A DNA stretch of 64,000 nt, taken from positions 300,967 to 364,966 of the forward strand of contig NZ_JAGMUK010000054.1 of NCBI RefSeq assembly GCF_019049245.1. The letters are read 5' to 3'. This document shows, one piece after another, positions 1 through 8,197 of this stretch (its first letter is position 1; every line of letters starts with the position of its first letter). Origin of the DNA: Streptomyces sp. AC555_RSS877 (GTDB taxonomy: Bacteria > Actinomycetota > Actinomycetes > Streptomycetales > Streptomycetaceae). Both the position numbers and the translations under genes were made by a program. The notes beneath the pieces were generated by a model. It made no database searches, was not told the origin of the DNA, and saw nothing but the letters and a program-made list of their open reading frames with translations.

Positions 1-1
1 C

Positions 2-724
2 AACACCGCGCCGAAGGTGACCCTCGAACTCCCGCGTGACGGGCAGCTGTTCAGCTTCGGCGACGCGATCCCGTTCAAGGTCCGCGTCACCGACCCCGAG
101 GACGGCAGGAACATCGACTGCTCGAAGGTCAAGGTCACCTTCATCCTCGGTCACGACACCCACGGCCACCCGCTGACCTCCGCCAACGGCTGCACCGGCA
201 CCATCCAGACGAGCGCCGACGGCGGCCACGACGAGGACGCCAACATCTTCGGTGTGTTCGACGCCGAGTACACCGACGGCGGGGGCGGCGGCCAGGCCCC
301 GCTCACCACCCACGACCAGAACGTCGTCCAGCCCGAGCACCGCCAGGCCGAGCACTTCGGCGCCGCCTCCGGCGTCTCCGTCGTGGCCAAGGACACCGCT
401 CACGGCGGGAAGACGGTCGGGGACGTGCACAACGGCGACTGGATCTCCTTCACGCCCTACGCCCTCGGCAACGCCGAGAAGGTCACGGCCCGCGTCTCCT
501 CGGGCGGCACGGGCGGCACGCTCGAGATCCGCGCCGGATCCGCGAGGGGCACGCTGCTCGGAAAGGCGACCGTGCCGGTGACCGGCGGCTGGGACACCTT
601 CCAGGACGTCGGCGCCGACCTGTCGCGCGCCCCGCGCGGCACGACCACCCTGTACCTCGTCTTCAAGGGCAGAGGCACCGGGGCCCTGTACGACGTGGAC
701 GACTTCACCTTCACGACGGGCTGA
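2..724 (+). CDS. C-terminal part of a secreted PQQ-type sugar dehydrogenase/PKD/CBM6 protein (5' end outside window)
   Basis: The frame is open from the first base and ends at TGA 722-724, so only the last 240 codons are present. The first ~100 residues look like an immunoglobulin/PKD-type domain that in Streptomyces often follows a PQQ-dependent glucose-dehydrogenase-like beta-propeller. A glycine-rich linker (GGGGG near residue 93) follows. The final ~135 residues look like a CBM6-type carbohydrate-binding jelly roll ending in DVDDFTFTTG. The protein is probably secreted and binds or oxidises sugars outside the cell. The next gene starts 14 nt downstream behind GAGGAGG, so the two are probably one operon. 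The N-terminal enzyme domain is inferred from family architecture and is not visible here. Confidence 0.75.
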   Translation, partial: NTAPKVTLELPRDGQLFSFGDAIPFKVRVTDPEDGRNIDCSKVKVTFILGHDTHGHPLTSANGCTGTIQTSADGGHDEDANIFGVFDAEYTDGGGGGQAPLTTHDQNVVQPEHRQAEHFGAASGVSVVAKDTAHGGKTVGDVHNGDWISFTPYALGNAEKVTARVSSGGTGGTLEIRAGSARGTLLGKATVPVTGGWDTFQDVGADLSRAPRGTTTLYLVFKGRGTGALYDVDDFTFTTG

Positions 725-738
725 GAGGAGGGATCGAG

Positions 739-2100
739 ATGCGACCAACCAGGCGTCTGAGTACCGCGGTTGTCGGCGCGGCGCTGCTCCTCGGCTGCGT
801 CTCCGGGCCCGCCGCCTCGCACCCCGAGGACGACGAACGGGTGCTCGTCTTCTCCAAGACGGCAGGTTTCCGGCACGACTCGATCCCGGACGGCGTGGCG
901 GCGGTCCGACAGCTCGGGCAGGCCGAGGGCTTCAAGGTCGACGCGACGGAGGACGCCGGCGCGTTCACCGCGCGCAACCTGCGGCGGTACGACGCGGTCG
1001 TGTTCCTGTCCACGACCGGAGACGTCCTCGACGCCACCCAACAGGCGGCCTTCGAGGGCTACATCCGCCACGGCGGCGGCTACGTCGGCGTTCACGCCGC
1101 CGCCGACACCGAGTACGACTGGGAGTTCTACGGCGGCCTCGCCGGCGCCTACTTCCAGTCGCACCCGGCGATCCAGCCCGCGACCGTCACCGTCGAGGAC
1201 CGTGCGCACCCGGCGACCTCGGACCTGGCGAAGACCTGGGGACGCACCGACGAGTGGTACAACTACCGCTCGAATCCCCGGGAGCGGGCCCACGTCCTCG
1301 CCTCGCTCGACGAGTCGTCGTACACCGGCGGCACCATGCACGGCGACCACCCGATCGCCTGGTGCCAGACCTACCAGGGCGGCCGTGCCTTCTACACGGG
1401 CGGCGGGCACACGAAGGAGTCGTACGCGGATCCGGTATTCCGTCGACACCTGGCCGGTGGAATCCTGTATGCAATAGGTGATGTGCAGGCGGACTGTCGA
1501 CCGGAGACCGGATACCGTCCGCTCTTCGACGGCAGCTCGACGGCCGGCTGGAGTCAGGCCGGCCCGGGCTCCTTCGCCCTGGACGACGACGGCACGATCA
1601 CCTCGTCGGGCGGGATGGGGATGCTCTGGTACGCCGACCGGGCCTTCGGGGCGTACTCGCTGAAGCTCGACTGGAAGATGGCCAGTGAGTCCGGCGACGA
1701 CAACTCCGGGGTGTTCGTGGGCTTCCCGCCCTCGTCCGACCCGTGGTCGGCGGTGAACAACGGCTACGAGATCCAGATCGACGCCAGCGATGTGCCGGAG
1801 AAGACCACCGGCTCCGTCTACGGGTTCCGGTCCGCCGACGTGAAGAAGCGCGACCGCGCGCTGAACCCGCCGGGGGAGTGGAACACGTACGAGATCCGGG
1901 TGGAGGGCGAGCGTCTGCGCGTCTGGCTCAACGGCGTGAAGATCAACGACTTCACCAACACCGATCCGGCCCGCAGTCTCAGGGACGGCCACGTCGGCAT
2001 CCAGAACCACGGAGCCGACGACCGGGTGTCCTTCCGCGACATCCGGATCAAGGAACTGCCCGCGAGGTCCGTGGCACCTACAGCTTCGCAGGGCGACTGA
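739..2100 (+). CDS. ThuA domain / DUF1080 (3-keto-disaccharide hydrolase type) lipoprotein
   Basis: 453 aa. The N-terminus has basic residues, a hydrophobic stretch and a lipobox (LLLGC, Cys20), so it is probably a lipoprotein. Residues ~32-250 form a ThuA domain (glutamine-amidotransferase-like fold linked to trehalose and other sugar use), with FSKTAGFRHDSI near the start and GGGHTKESY near the end. Residues ~255-440 form a DUF1080 concanavalin-like domain, beginning LFDGSSTAGW. DUF1080 proteins hydrolyse 3-keto-glycosides in some bacteria. With the upstream dehydrogenase-type protein this suggests extracellular processing of oxidised sugars, which is inference. The start has a strong GAGGAGG site. 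A 15-bp-stem terminator lies 3 nt after the stop. Confidence 0.85.
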   Translation: MRPTRRLSTAVVGAALLLGCVSGPAASHPEDDERVLVFSKTAGFRHDSIPDGVAAVRQLGQAEGFKVDATEDAGAFTARNLRRYDAVVFLSTTGDVLDATQQAAFEGYIRHGGGYVGVHAAADTEYDWEFYGGLAGAYFQSHPAIQPATVTVEDRAHPATSDLAKTWGRTDEWYNYRSNPRERAHVLASLDESSYTGGTMHGDHPIAWCQTYQGGRAFYTGGGHTKESYADPVFRRHLAGGILYAIGDVQADCRPETGYRPLFDGSSTAGWSQAGPGSFALDDDGTITSSGGMGMLWYADRAFGAYSLKLDWKMASESGDDNSGVFVGFPPSSDPWSAVNNGYEIQIDASDVPEKTTGSVYGFRSADVKKRDRALNPPGEWNTYEIRVEGERLRVWLNGVKINDFTNTDPARSLRDGHVGIQNHGADDRVSFRDIRIKELPARSVAPTASQGD

Positions 2101-2102
2101 GC

Positions 2103-2140
2103 GGCGGCGGGCGGGGGACGCCGGACCCCCGCCCGCCGCC
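2103..2140 (+). terminator. Strong hairpin terminator after the ThuA/DUF1080 gene
   Basis: There is a perfect 15-bp inverted repeat: left arm 2103-2117, 8-nt loop, right arm 2126-2140. It starts two bases after the stop codon. There is no long T-run, which is normal for Streptomyces terminators. Confidence 0.8.
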
Positions 2141-2198
2141 TCCCCCCACCGCGAGCTCCGTACGACCGCCGGCTGTGCGTACGGCTCAGGCCTTCGTA

Positions 2199-2263
2199 CG
2201 ACGGCTTCGCGCGACGGCTTCGCGTGACGGTTTCGCGCAACGGTTTCGCGCAACGGTTTCGCG
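2199..2263. repeat. Five tandem 13-bp repeats upstream of the ebo-type operon
   Basis: Five consecutive 13-mers of the form YRACGGYTTCGCG lie at 2199-2211, 2212-2224, 2225-2237, 2238-2250 and 2251-2263; a decayed copy follows. They sit in the 230-bp gap between the terminator and the start of the inositol-phosphate-synthase-like gene, in the probable promoter or leader region of that operon. Confidence 0.85.
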
Positions 2264-2330
2264 CGACCTCGCGCGGCTTCATACGGCTCCATCCGGCTTC
2301 GTACGACGTGTTCGATCAAGGAGGCTGCCC

Positions 2331-3458
2331 ATGTCCGCGTCCGTTTCCGCATCGCGCGTCGGTGTATGGCTGATCGGGGCGCGCGGCTCCGTCGCCACCA
2401 CGGTCGTCGCCGGCTGCGCCGCAGTGAGCGCGGGCCTGCACCCACCGAGCGGCCTGGTCACCGAGACACCCGCGTTCGCCGACAGCGGCCTGCCGGCCCT
2501 GGGCGACCTCGTCTTCGGCGGTCACGACACACTCGACTGCCCCCTGCCCAAACGCGCGGAGGCGCTGGCGGCCGACGGTGTCCTGCCGTACGGCCTCCCT
2601 GCGGCGATCGAGGCAGAACTGAGTTCCGCGGACCGGGAGATCAGGCCCGGCGGACCCGTCCCGGACGACACCCGCAGCGAGGACGAGCTGATCACCGCCT
2701 TCACCGCGGACATCCGGGACTTCGTTCGGCGGCGCTCCCTGGACCGGGCAGTCGTGGTGAACGTCGCCTCCACGGAACCGGCGGCAACCTGCACCGACCT
2801 GCCTGCCAGCTCCCTCTATGCGGCGGCGGCCCTGCGCGCGGGCTGCCCGTACGTGAACTTCACCCCGTCGACCGGCCTGCATCATCCGGCGCTGGCGCCG
2901 CTCGCCGGGTCGTCGGGACTCCCGTACGCGGGCCGGGACGGCAAGACCGGCCAGACCCTGCTCCGCTCGGTGCTGGGCCCGATGTTCACGCAGCGGGCAC
3001 TCACCGTGCGGGCCTGGTCCGGGACCAATCTGCTGGGCGGTGGCGACGGAGCCTCCCTCTCCGACCCGGCCGCCGCGGCGGCGAAGAACGCGGGCAAGGA
3101 GCGGGTCCTCGCCGAGACCCTCGGCACGGTCCCCGAGGGCGAGGTCCACATCGACGACGTTCCCGTACTCGGCGACTGGAAGACCGCCTGGGACCACATC
3201 GCCTTCGACGGCTTCCTCGGCGCCCGCATGATCCTCCAGACCACCTGGCAGGGCTGCGACTCCGCCCTGGCCGCGCCCCTGGTCCTCGACCTGGCCCGCC
3301 TGGTCGCCCGCGCCCACGAGCGGGGCCTGTCCGGCCCGCTGGCCGATCTCGGCTTCTACTTCAAGGACCCGTTGGGCACGGGGCCGTCGTCCCTGGGGGA
3401 GCAGTACGCGGCACTGGTGAAGTTCGGGCAGCGGCTGGCGGCCGGGGCGGTGCGATGA
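2331..3458 (+). CDS. Inositol-3-phosphate synthase-like enzyme, first gene of ebo-type operon
   Basis: 375 aa. This resembles myo-inositol-1-phosphate synthases (NAD-dependent cyclisation of glucose 6-phosphate). It has an N-terminal Rossmann segment (GVWLIGARGSVATT, residues 6-19), the family motif GRDGKTGQT, then NLLGGGDG and a late FDGFLGAR stretch. The ATG at 2331 has GGAGG 8 nt upstream; upstream extensions of this frame read through the previous gene. Its stop overlaps the next start (ATGA). In this operon it stands where other ebo clusters carry a 3-dehydroquinate-synthase-like cyclase (EboD), so it may make a cyclitol precursor and not inositol for general use. The exact substrate is unknown. 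Confidence 0.8.
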   Translation: MSASVSASRVGVWLIGARGSVATTVVAGCAAVSAGLHPPSGLVTETPAFADSGLPALGDLVFGGHDTLDCPLPKRAEALAADGVLPYGLPAAIEAELSSADREIRPGGPVPDDTRSEDELITAFTADIRDFVRRRSLDRAVVVNVASTEPAATCTDLPASSLYAAAALRAGCPYVNFTPSTGLHHPALAPLAGSSGLPYAGRDGKTGQTLLRSVLGPMFTQRALTVRAWSGTNLLGGGDGASLSDPAAAAAKNAGKERVLAETLGTVPEGEVHIDDVPVLGDWKTAWDHIAFDGFLGARMILQTTWQGCDSALAAPLVLDLARLVARAHERGLSGPLADLGFYFKDPLGTGPSSLGEQYAALVKFGQRLAAGAVR

Positions 3459-4408
3459 ACGGCCCCGCGGCGAGAGCGGCCTGGGCCGAACTGCTCCGTC
3501 TCCCCGCCCTGTTCACCGTTCCGGGCGACGCCCTGGCCGGTGCGGCGGCAGCCGCCCCGCACCCGAACTCCCGCACCCTGCTCGCCGTCTGCTCCTCCCT
3601 TTGTCTGTACGAGGCCGGCATGGCCCTCAACGACTGGGCCGACCGGGACGAAGACGCCGCCGAGCGCCCGCACCGGCCCCTGCCCTCCGGTCGCGTCCGC
3701 CCCACCGCGGCGCTCGCGGCGGCCTGCGCCCTCACCGGCGCCGGCCTGTCCCTGGCCGCTCGCGCCGGCCGCCCCGCTCTTGCCGTCGCGACGACCTTGG
3801 CGGCGACCGTCTGGGCGTACGACCTCGCCCTGAAACGCACCCCCGCGGGCCCAGTGGCCATGGCGGCGGCGCGCGGCCTGGACCTGCTGCTCGGCGCCAC
3901 GGCCACGGCCACGGCCACGACGAGCGCGCGGGCGTTCGGGCAGGTGGGGACGACGCCGGCCACGGGCACCGCGATCGGCATCCGCCGGGCCCTTCCGTCC
4001 GCCGCTCTCCTCAGCGCACACACCCTCACGGTCACGACCGTGTCGCGCCGGGAGACCCAAGGCGGCGCACCTCTGGTCCCGCTGGCGGCCCTGGCCGCCA
4101 CCACCGCGCTGACCCGGCTTCTGACACGTCCGTCCAAACAGCCGGGCGTGCCCGGGCCCCCAGGCGAAGCCGCCCTGCGCACCGCGCTCGCCGTCGGCTA
4201 CGCGACGACCGCCGCCCGCCCCTACTTCCACGCCGCTCTCAACCCGTCACCCCCGCTCACCCAACGAGCCGTCAGCGGCGGCATCCGCGCCACGATCCCC
4301 TTCCAGGCCGCCCTCTCCGCCCGCTCCGGCGCCCCCGTCAGCGCGCTGCTCACGGCCGCCCTGGCCCCGCTCGCCGGGAGGTTCGCGAGGAAGGTGAGCG
4401 TGACATGA
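3455..4408 (+). CDS. eboC: UbiA-family prenyltransferase-like membrane protein (EboC type)
   Basis: 317 aa, strongly hydrophobic. The UbiA first aspartate motif is present as NDWADRDED at residues 59-67, followed by a conserved RPHRPLPSG, and YDLALK at 122-127. UbiA enzymes move a prenyl or similar lipid-linked group onto an acceptor in the membrane. Streptomyces members of this group sit in ebo operons beside an inositol-phosphate-synthase-like gene. The start overlaps the upstream stop (ATGA) and the stop overlaps the next start, so translation is coupled. Residues ~148-170 contain a Thr/Ala-rich stretch from a short imperfect GCCACG repeat. The acceptor and donor are not known. Confidence 0.8.
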   Translation: MNGPAARAAWAELLRLPALFTVPGDALAGAAAAAPHPNSRTLLAVCSSLCLYEAGMALNDWADRDEDAAERPHRPLPSGRVRPTAALAAACALTGAGLSLAARAGRPALAVATTLAATVWAYDLALKRTPAGPVAMAAARGLDLLLGATATATATTSARAFGQVGTTPATGTAIGIRRALPSAALLSAHTLTVTTVSRRETQGGAPLVPLAALAATTALTRLLTRPSKQPGVPGPPGEAALRTALAVGYATTAARPYFHAALNPSPPLTQRAVSGGIRATIPFQAALSARSGAPVSALLTAALAPLAGRFARKVSVT

Positions 4409-5424
4409 GCCCCGATGCCCTCCGCCCGTCGACCGGCGGGGCCGGCACCCGAAGCGCCGGAGACACCCGGCCGCACAGCCTCGCAGCCATGCCCCACCCG
4501 CACAGTCCCGCCCTCACCCCCCACCCGTTCGACCCCTCAACCAGCTCGCCCTCCTCCACCCCCCGCCCTCTCCGTTTCGGCTACGGCACCAACGGTCTCG
4601 CCGACCTCCGCCTCGACGACGCCCTCGGCCTCCTCGCCGACCTCGGTTACGACGGCGTCGGGCTGACCCTCGACCACATGCACCTCGACCCGTTCGCCCC
4701 GGACCTGGCCGCCCGCACCCGCCGCCTCGCGCAACGGCTGGACGTGCTCGGGCTGTCGGTCACCGTGGAGACGGGCGCTCGCTATGTGCTCGACCCCCGG
4801 CGCAAACACGGCCCCTCCCTGCTGGACCCCGACCCGGACGACCGCGCCCGACGCGTCGGCCTGCTGATCCGCGCGGTCCAGGTGGCCGCCGACCTCGGTG
4901 CCCACGCCGTTCACTGCTTCAGCGGGATCACACCGGCGGGCACGGACGCGGACACGGCATGGAAACGTCTGGCCGAGACACTCGCCCCCGTACTGGACGC
5001 CGCCACCCGTGCCGGCATCCCCTTGGCGGTCGAACCCGAACCCGGTCACCTCCTCGCCACCCTCGCGGACTTCCACCGACTCCGCCGTACCCTCGGCGAT
5101 CCGCAGCACCTCGGCCTGACCCTCGACATCGGCCACTGCCAGTGCCTGGAGCCCTGGTCTCCCGCCGAGTGCGTACGCGCCGCCGCCCCCTGGCTGCGGC
5201 ACGTCCAGATCGAGGACATGCGCCGCGGCGTCCACGAACACCTCCCTCTCGGAGACGGGGAGATCGACTTCCCGGCGGTGCTCGCCGCCCTGTCCACGAC
5301 CGGCTACCAGGGCCTGGCCGTCGTGGAGCTGCCCCGTCACTCCCACGCGGGCCCCCACTTCGCCGAACTTTCCCTCCCGTTCCTCCGTCACGCGGCGGCG
5401 CCCTCGCCACGGAGTACCTCATGA
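4405..5424 (+). CDS. TIM-barrel sugar phosphate isomerase/epimerase family protein in ebo operon
   Basis: 339 aa. The first ~52 residues are low-complexity (Pro/Ser/Thr/His rich) and precede a xylose-isomerase/AP-endonuclease-2-like barrel. Metal-site segments are visible: AVEPEPGH, TLDIGHCQC, HVQIEDM and a late GDGEIDFPAV. Such barrels isomerise or epimerise keto or aldo sugars, or cyclitols, with a divalent metal. It is coupled to the neighbouring genes by ATGA overlaps at both ends. The first possible ATG (4405) was chosen for the overlap; internal starts near residue 29 would also give a full barrel, so the N-terminal tail may be shorter. The substrate is unknown. Confidence 0.8.
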   Translation: MSPDALRPSTGGAGTRSAGDTRPHSLAAMPHPHSPALTPHPFDPSTSSPSSTPRPLRFGYGTNGLADLRLDDALGLLADLGYDGVGLTLDHMHLDPFAPDLAARTRRLAQRLDVLGLSVTVETGARYVLDPRRKHGPSLLDPDPDDRARRVGLLIRAVQVAADLGAHAVHCFSGITPAGTDADTAWKRLAETLAPVLDAATRAGIPLAVEPEPGHLLATLADFHRLRRTLGDPQHLGLTLDIGHCQCLEPWSPAECVRAAAPWLRHVQIEDMRRGVHEHLPLGDGEIDFPAVLAALSTTGYQGLAVVELPRHSHAGPHFAELSLPFLRHAAAPSPRSTS

Positions 5425-6137
5425 CCCACACCGACGCCGACCCGGCGCCCCCGGCGGCAGGCATCCAGGGCGCCACCCTCGCCCACACCCCGCCGCCCGA
5501 CCTGCACAGCCGCGCCGTCGCCGCCCTCGGCGGAGCCGCCCGCGCCTGGCTCGACCAGGCCCTCGACGAGGCCGCCGCACACCCCGGCAGGCACGGGCCC
5601 ATCTCGGTGTGGGAGCTGCGCCTCGCCGAGGCGGGGCGCCGCTGCGGCTCCGCGTACGCCGACGCCGTCCGCGTCCTCATCCTGCACGCGGCCCGTGCCG
5701 ACACGGACGCGCTCACCCGCGTCTACAGGCAGGGCACCGCCGCCGAACGCCGAGCCGTCCTGCACGCGCTGCCCCACCTGGTGACCGGTCCGAACGCCCT
5801 CCCGCTCGTCGAGGACGCTCTGCGCACCAACGACACCAGCCTCCTCGCCGCCGCGGTCGGCCCGTACGCCGCCCGGCACCTGCCTGCCCAGCACTGGCGC
5901 CACGCCGTCCTGAAGTGCCTCTTCACCGGTGTGCCCGTCGATGCGGTGGCCGACCTGGACCGCCGGGCGGACGGGGACCCGGAACTCGCCCGCATGCTCC
6001 GCGACTACGCCGCCGAACGCGCCGCTGCCGGCCGACCCGTCCCCGAGGACCTGTACCGCGTCCTGACCCTGACCGACCCCACGGCCGCCCCGCCCGCTGT
6101 GAAGGGCGGTCCGGGCGGCGACGGCGAGGAGTTCTGA
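5421..6137 (+). CDS. eboA: EboA domain-containing protein
   Basis: 238 aa, alanine- and arginine-rich, probably all-helical. The ATG overlaps the previous stop, and the stop overlaps the next start (TGATG). Its size, composition and position between the isomerase and TatD genes match EboA, a protein of unknown biochemical role that marks ebo clusters. In cyanobacteria these clusters are needed to export the scytonemin precursor to the periplasm. No catalytic motif is visible. The C-terminal ~20 residues (GGPGGDGEEF end) look disordered. Confidence 0.75.
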   Translation: MTHTDADPAPPAAGIQGATLAHTPPPDLHSRAVAALGGAARAWLDQALDEAAAHPGRHGPISVWELRLAEAGRRCGSAYADAVRVLILHAARADTDALTRVYRQGTAAERRAVLHALPHLVTGPNALPLVEDALRTNDTSLLAAAVGPYAARHLPAQHWRHAVLKCLFTGVPVDAVADLDRRADGDPELARMLRDYAAERAAAGRPVPEDLYRVLTLTDPTAAPPAVKGGPGGDGEEF

Positions 6138-6985
6138 TGCGCATCTTCGACCCCCACATCCACATGACGTCCCGCACCACCGACGACTACGAGGCCATGC
6201 GCGCCGCCGGCGTCCGTGCCGTCGTCGAGCCGTCCTTCTGGCTCGGCCAGCCCCGCACCTCACCCGCCTCCTTCCTCGACTACTTCGACTCCCTCCTGGG
6301 CTGGGAGCCCTTCCGTGCCGCCCAGTACGGCATCGCCCACCACTGCACGCTCGCCCTCAACCCGAAGGAGGCCAACGACCCGCGCTGCGTGCCCGTCCTC
6401 GACGAACTGCCCCGGTATCTCGTCAAGGACCAGGTCGTGGCCGTCGGCGAGATCGGCTACGACTCGATGACCCCCGCCGAGGACAACGCCCTCGCCGCGC
6501 AGCTGCAGCTCGCCGCCGACCACCGTCTGCCCGCCCTCGTCCACACTCCGCACCGCGACAAGCTCGCCGGTCTGCGCCGCACCCTCGACGTCGTCCGGGA
6601 GTCGGCGCTGTCCCCGGACCGTGTCCTGGTCGACCACCTCAACGAGACGACCGTCGAAGAGGCCAAGGACAGCGGCTGTTGGCTGGGCTTCTCCGTCTAT
6701 CCGGAGACCAAGATGGACGAGGACCGGATGGTCGCGATCCTCCACGCGTACGGGCCCGAGCGGGTGCTGGTGAACTCCGCCGCGGACTGGGGCCGCAGCG
6801 ACCCCCTCAAGACGCGCAGGGTCGGCGACCTGATGCTGGCCGAGGGCTTCACCGAGGACGACGTCGACCGGGTGCTGTGGCGCAACCCCGTCGCCTTCTA
6901 CGGCCTCAGCGGCCGTCTGAACCTAGAGGTCTCCGCGCCCGACGCCACCCACGAGGGCAACTCCGTACTGCGCGGCGGGGAGTGA
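6137..6985 (+). CDS. eboB: TatD-family metal-dependent hydrolase (EboB type)
   Basis: 282 aa. It begins with the amidohydrolase metal motif DPHIHM (His7, His9), followed by VVEPSFW, VGEIGYD, LVHTPHRDK and VDHLNE, and a late NSAADWGRSDPL; together these look like a TatD-type binuclear metal site. Classical TatD proteins are nucleases, but the ebo member acts on an unknown small molecule. The start overlaps the EboA stop by one base. The next start is 3 nt after its stop, behind GGGGAG. Confidence 0.8.
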   Translation: MRIFDPHIHMTSRTTDDYEAMRAAGVRAVVEPSFWLGQPRTSPASFLDYFDSLLGWEPFRAAQYGIAHHCTLALNPKEANDPRCVPVLDELPRYLVKDQVVAVGEIGYDSMTPAEDNALAAQLQLAADHRLPALVHTPHRDKLAGLRRTLDVVRESALSPDRVLVDHLNETTVEEAKDSGCWLGFSVYPETKMDEDRMVAILHAYGPERVLVNSAADWGRSDPLKTRRVGDLMLAEGFTEDDVDRVLWRNPVAFYGLSGRLNLEVSAPDATHEGNSVLRGGE

Positions 6986-6988
6986 GCG

Positions 6989-8197
6989 ATGCGCTTCCGC
7001 CACCCCGACGGCTCCACCGTCCACCTCGCCTACTGCACCAACGTCCATCCCGCCGAAACCCTCGACGGTGTCCTCGCCCAGCTCCGGGACCACTGCGAGC
7101 CCGTCCGCCGGCGCCTCGGACGCGACCGGCTCGGCATCGGCCTGTGGCTCGCCAAGGACGCCGCCCGCGCCCTCGTCAGCGACCCGTGCTCCCTGCGCGC
7201 GCTGCGCACGGAACTCGACCGGCGCGGCCTCGAGGTCGTCACCCTCAACGGCTTCCCCTACGAGGGCTTCGGCGCCGAAGAGGTCAAGTACCGGGTGTAC
7301 CGGCCGGACTGGGCCGACCCGGAACGCCTCGACCACACCACGGCCCTGGCCCGGGTCCTGGCCGGCCTCCTCCCCGACGACGTCACCGAGGGCAGCATCT
7401 CCACACTGCCGCTCGCCTGGCGCACCGCTCTGCCCTCCACCGACGGCTCGGCGACGGCGGACGGCACGTCCACGGCAGCGCGCGCCGAGACAGCCCGCAC
7501 CGCCCTGCTCGCCCTCGCCGGACGACTGGACGCCCTGACGGAGTTGACCGGCCGCTCCATCAGCGTCGGCCTCGAACCCGAACCCGGCTGCGTCGTCGAG
7601 ACCACCGCCGACGCCCTCGCCCCGCTCACCGCGATCGGACACGAGCGCATCGGCATCTGCGTCGACACCTGCCACCTCGCCACCTCCTTCGAAGACCCGC
7701 ACACCGCCCTGGACGCGCTCACCGGGGCCGGTGTCCCCGTCGTCAAGTCCCAGCTCTCAGCCGCCCTGCACGCCGAACACCCCCATCTCCCCGAGGTCCG
7801 CGAGGCCCTGGCAGCCTTCGACGAACCCCGCTTCCTGCACCAGACCCGCACCTCCACCGCTGCCGGCCTCCGCGGCACCGACGACCTCGGCGAGGCCCTC
7901 AAGGGCGACACGCTGCCCGATTCGGCCCCCTGGCGTGCCCACTTCCACGTCCCGCTGCACGCGGCCCCCGCCGCGCCCCTGACCTCCACGCTCCCCGTCC
8001 TGAAGGCCGCCCTGACCCGGCTCGTGGGCGGACCGCACCCGCTCACCCGCCACCTGGAGGTCGAGACCTACACCTGGCAGGCGCTCCCGCCCGAGCTGCG
8101 GCCCCGCGGCCGTTCCCAGCTCGCCGACGGCATCGCCGCCGAACTCACCCTGGCCCGGGACCTGTTGACGGACCTCGGCCTGAAGGAGCTCCCATGA
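6989..8197 (+). CDS. eboE: Metabolite traffic protein EboE (TIM-barrel, xylose-isomerase-like)
   Basis: 402 aa. It opens with HLAYCTNVHPAETLDGVL, a typical EboE beginning, and has barrel segments GLEPEPGC, GICVDTCHLA and a late HLEVETYTW. This is the second TIM-barrel protein of the operon. It is a marker of ebo clusters and is linked genetically to metabolite export or maturation; its chemistry is not established. Start ATG 6989 lies 3 nt after the previous stop. The stop overlaps the next start (ATGA). Confidence 0.8.
   Translation: MRFRHPDGSTVHLAYCTNVHPAETLDGVLAQLRDHCEPVRRRLGRDRLGIGLWLAKDAARALVSDPCSLRALRTELDRRGLEVVTLNGFPYEGFGAEEVKYRVYRPDWADPERLDHTTALARVLAGLLPDDVTEGSISTLPLAWRTALPSTDGSATADGTSTAARAETARTALLALAGRLDALTELTGRSISVGLEPEPGCVVETTADALAPLTAIGHERIGICVDTCHLATSFEDPHTALDALTGAGVPVVKSQLSAALHAEHPHLPEVREALAAFDEPRFLHQTRTSTAAGLRGTDDLGEALKGDTLPDSAPWRAHFHVPLHAAPAAPLTSTLPVLKAALTRLVGGPHPLTRHLEVETYTWQALPPELRPRGRSQLADGIAAELTLARDLLTDLGLKELP

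Noticed and set aside
457..2445. Minus-strand open frame of 662 codons over the ThuA/DUF1080 gene.
   Set aside because: It spans a strong terminator and a tandem repeat and is antisense to a well-supported lipoprotein gene.
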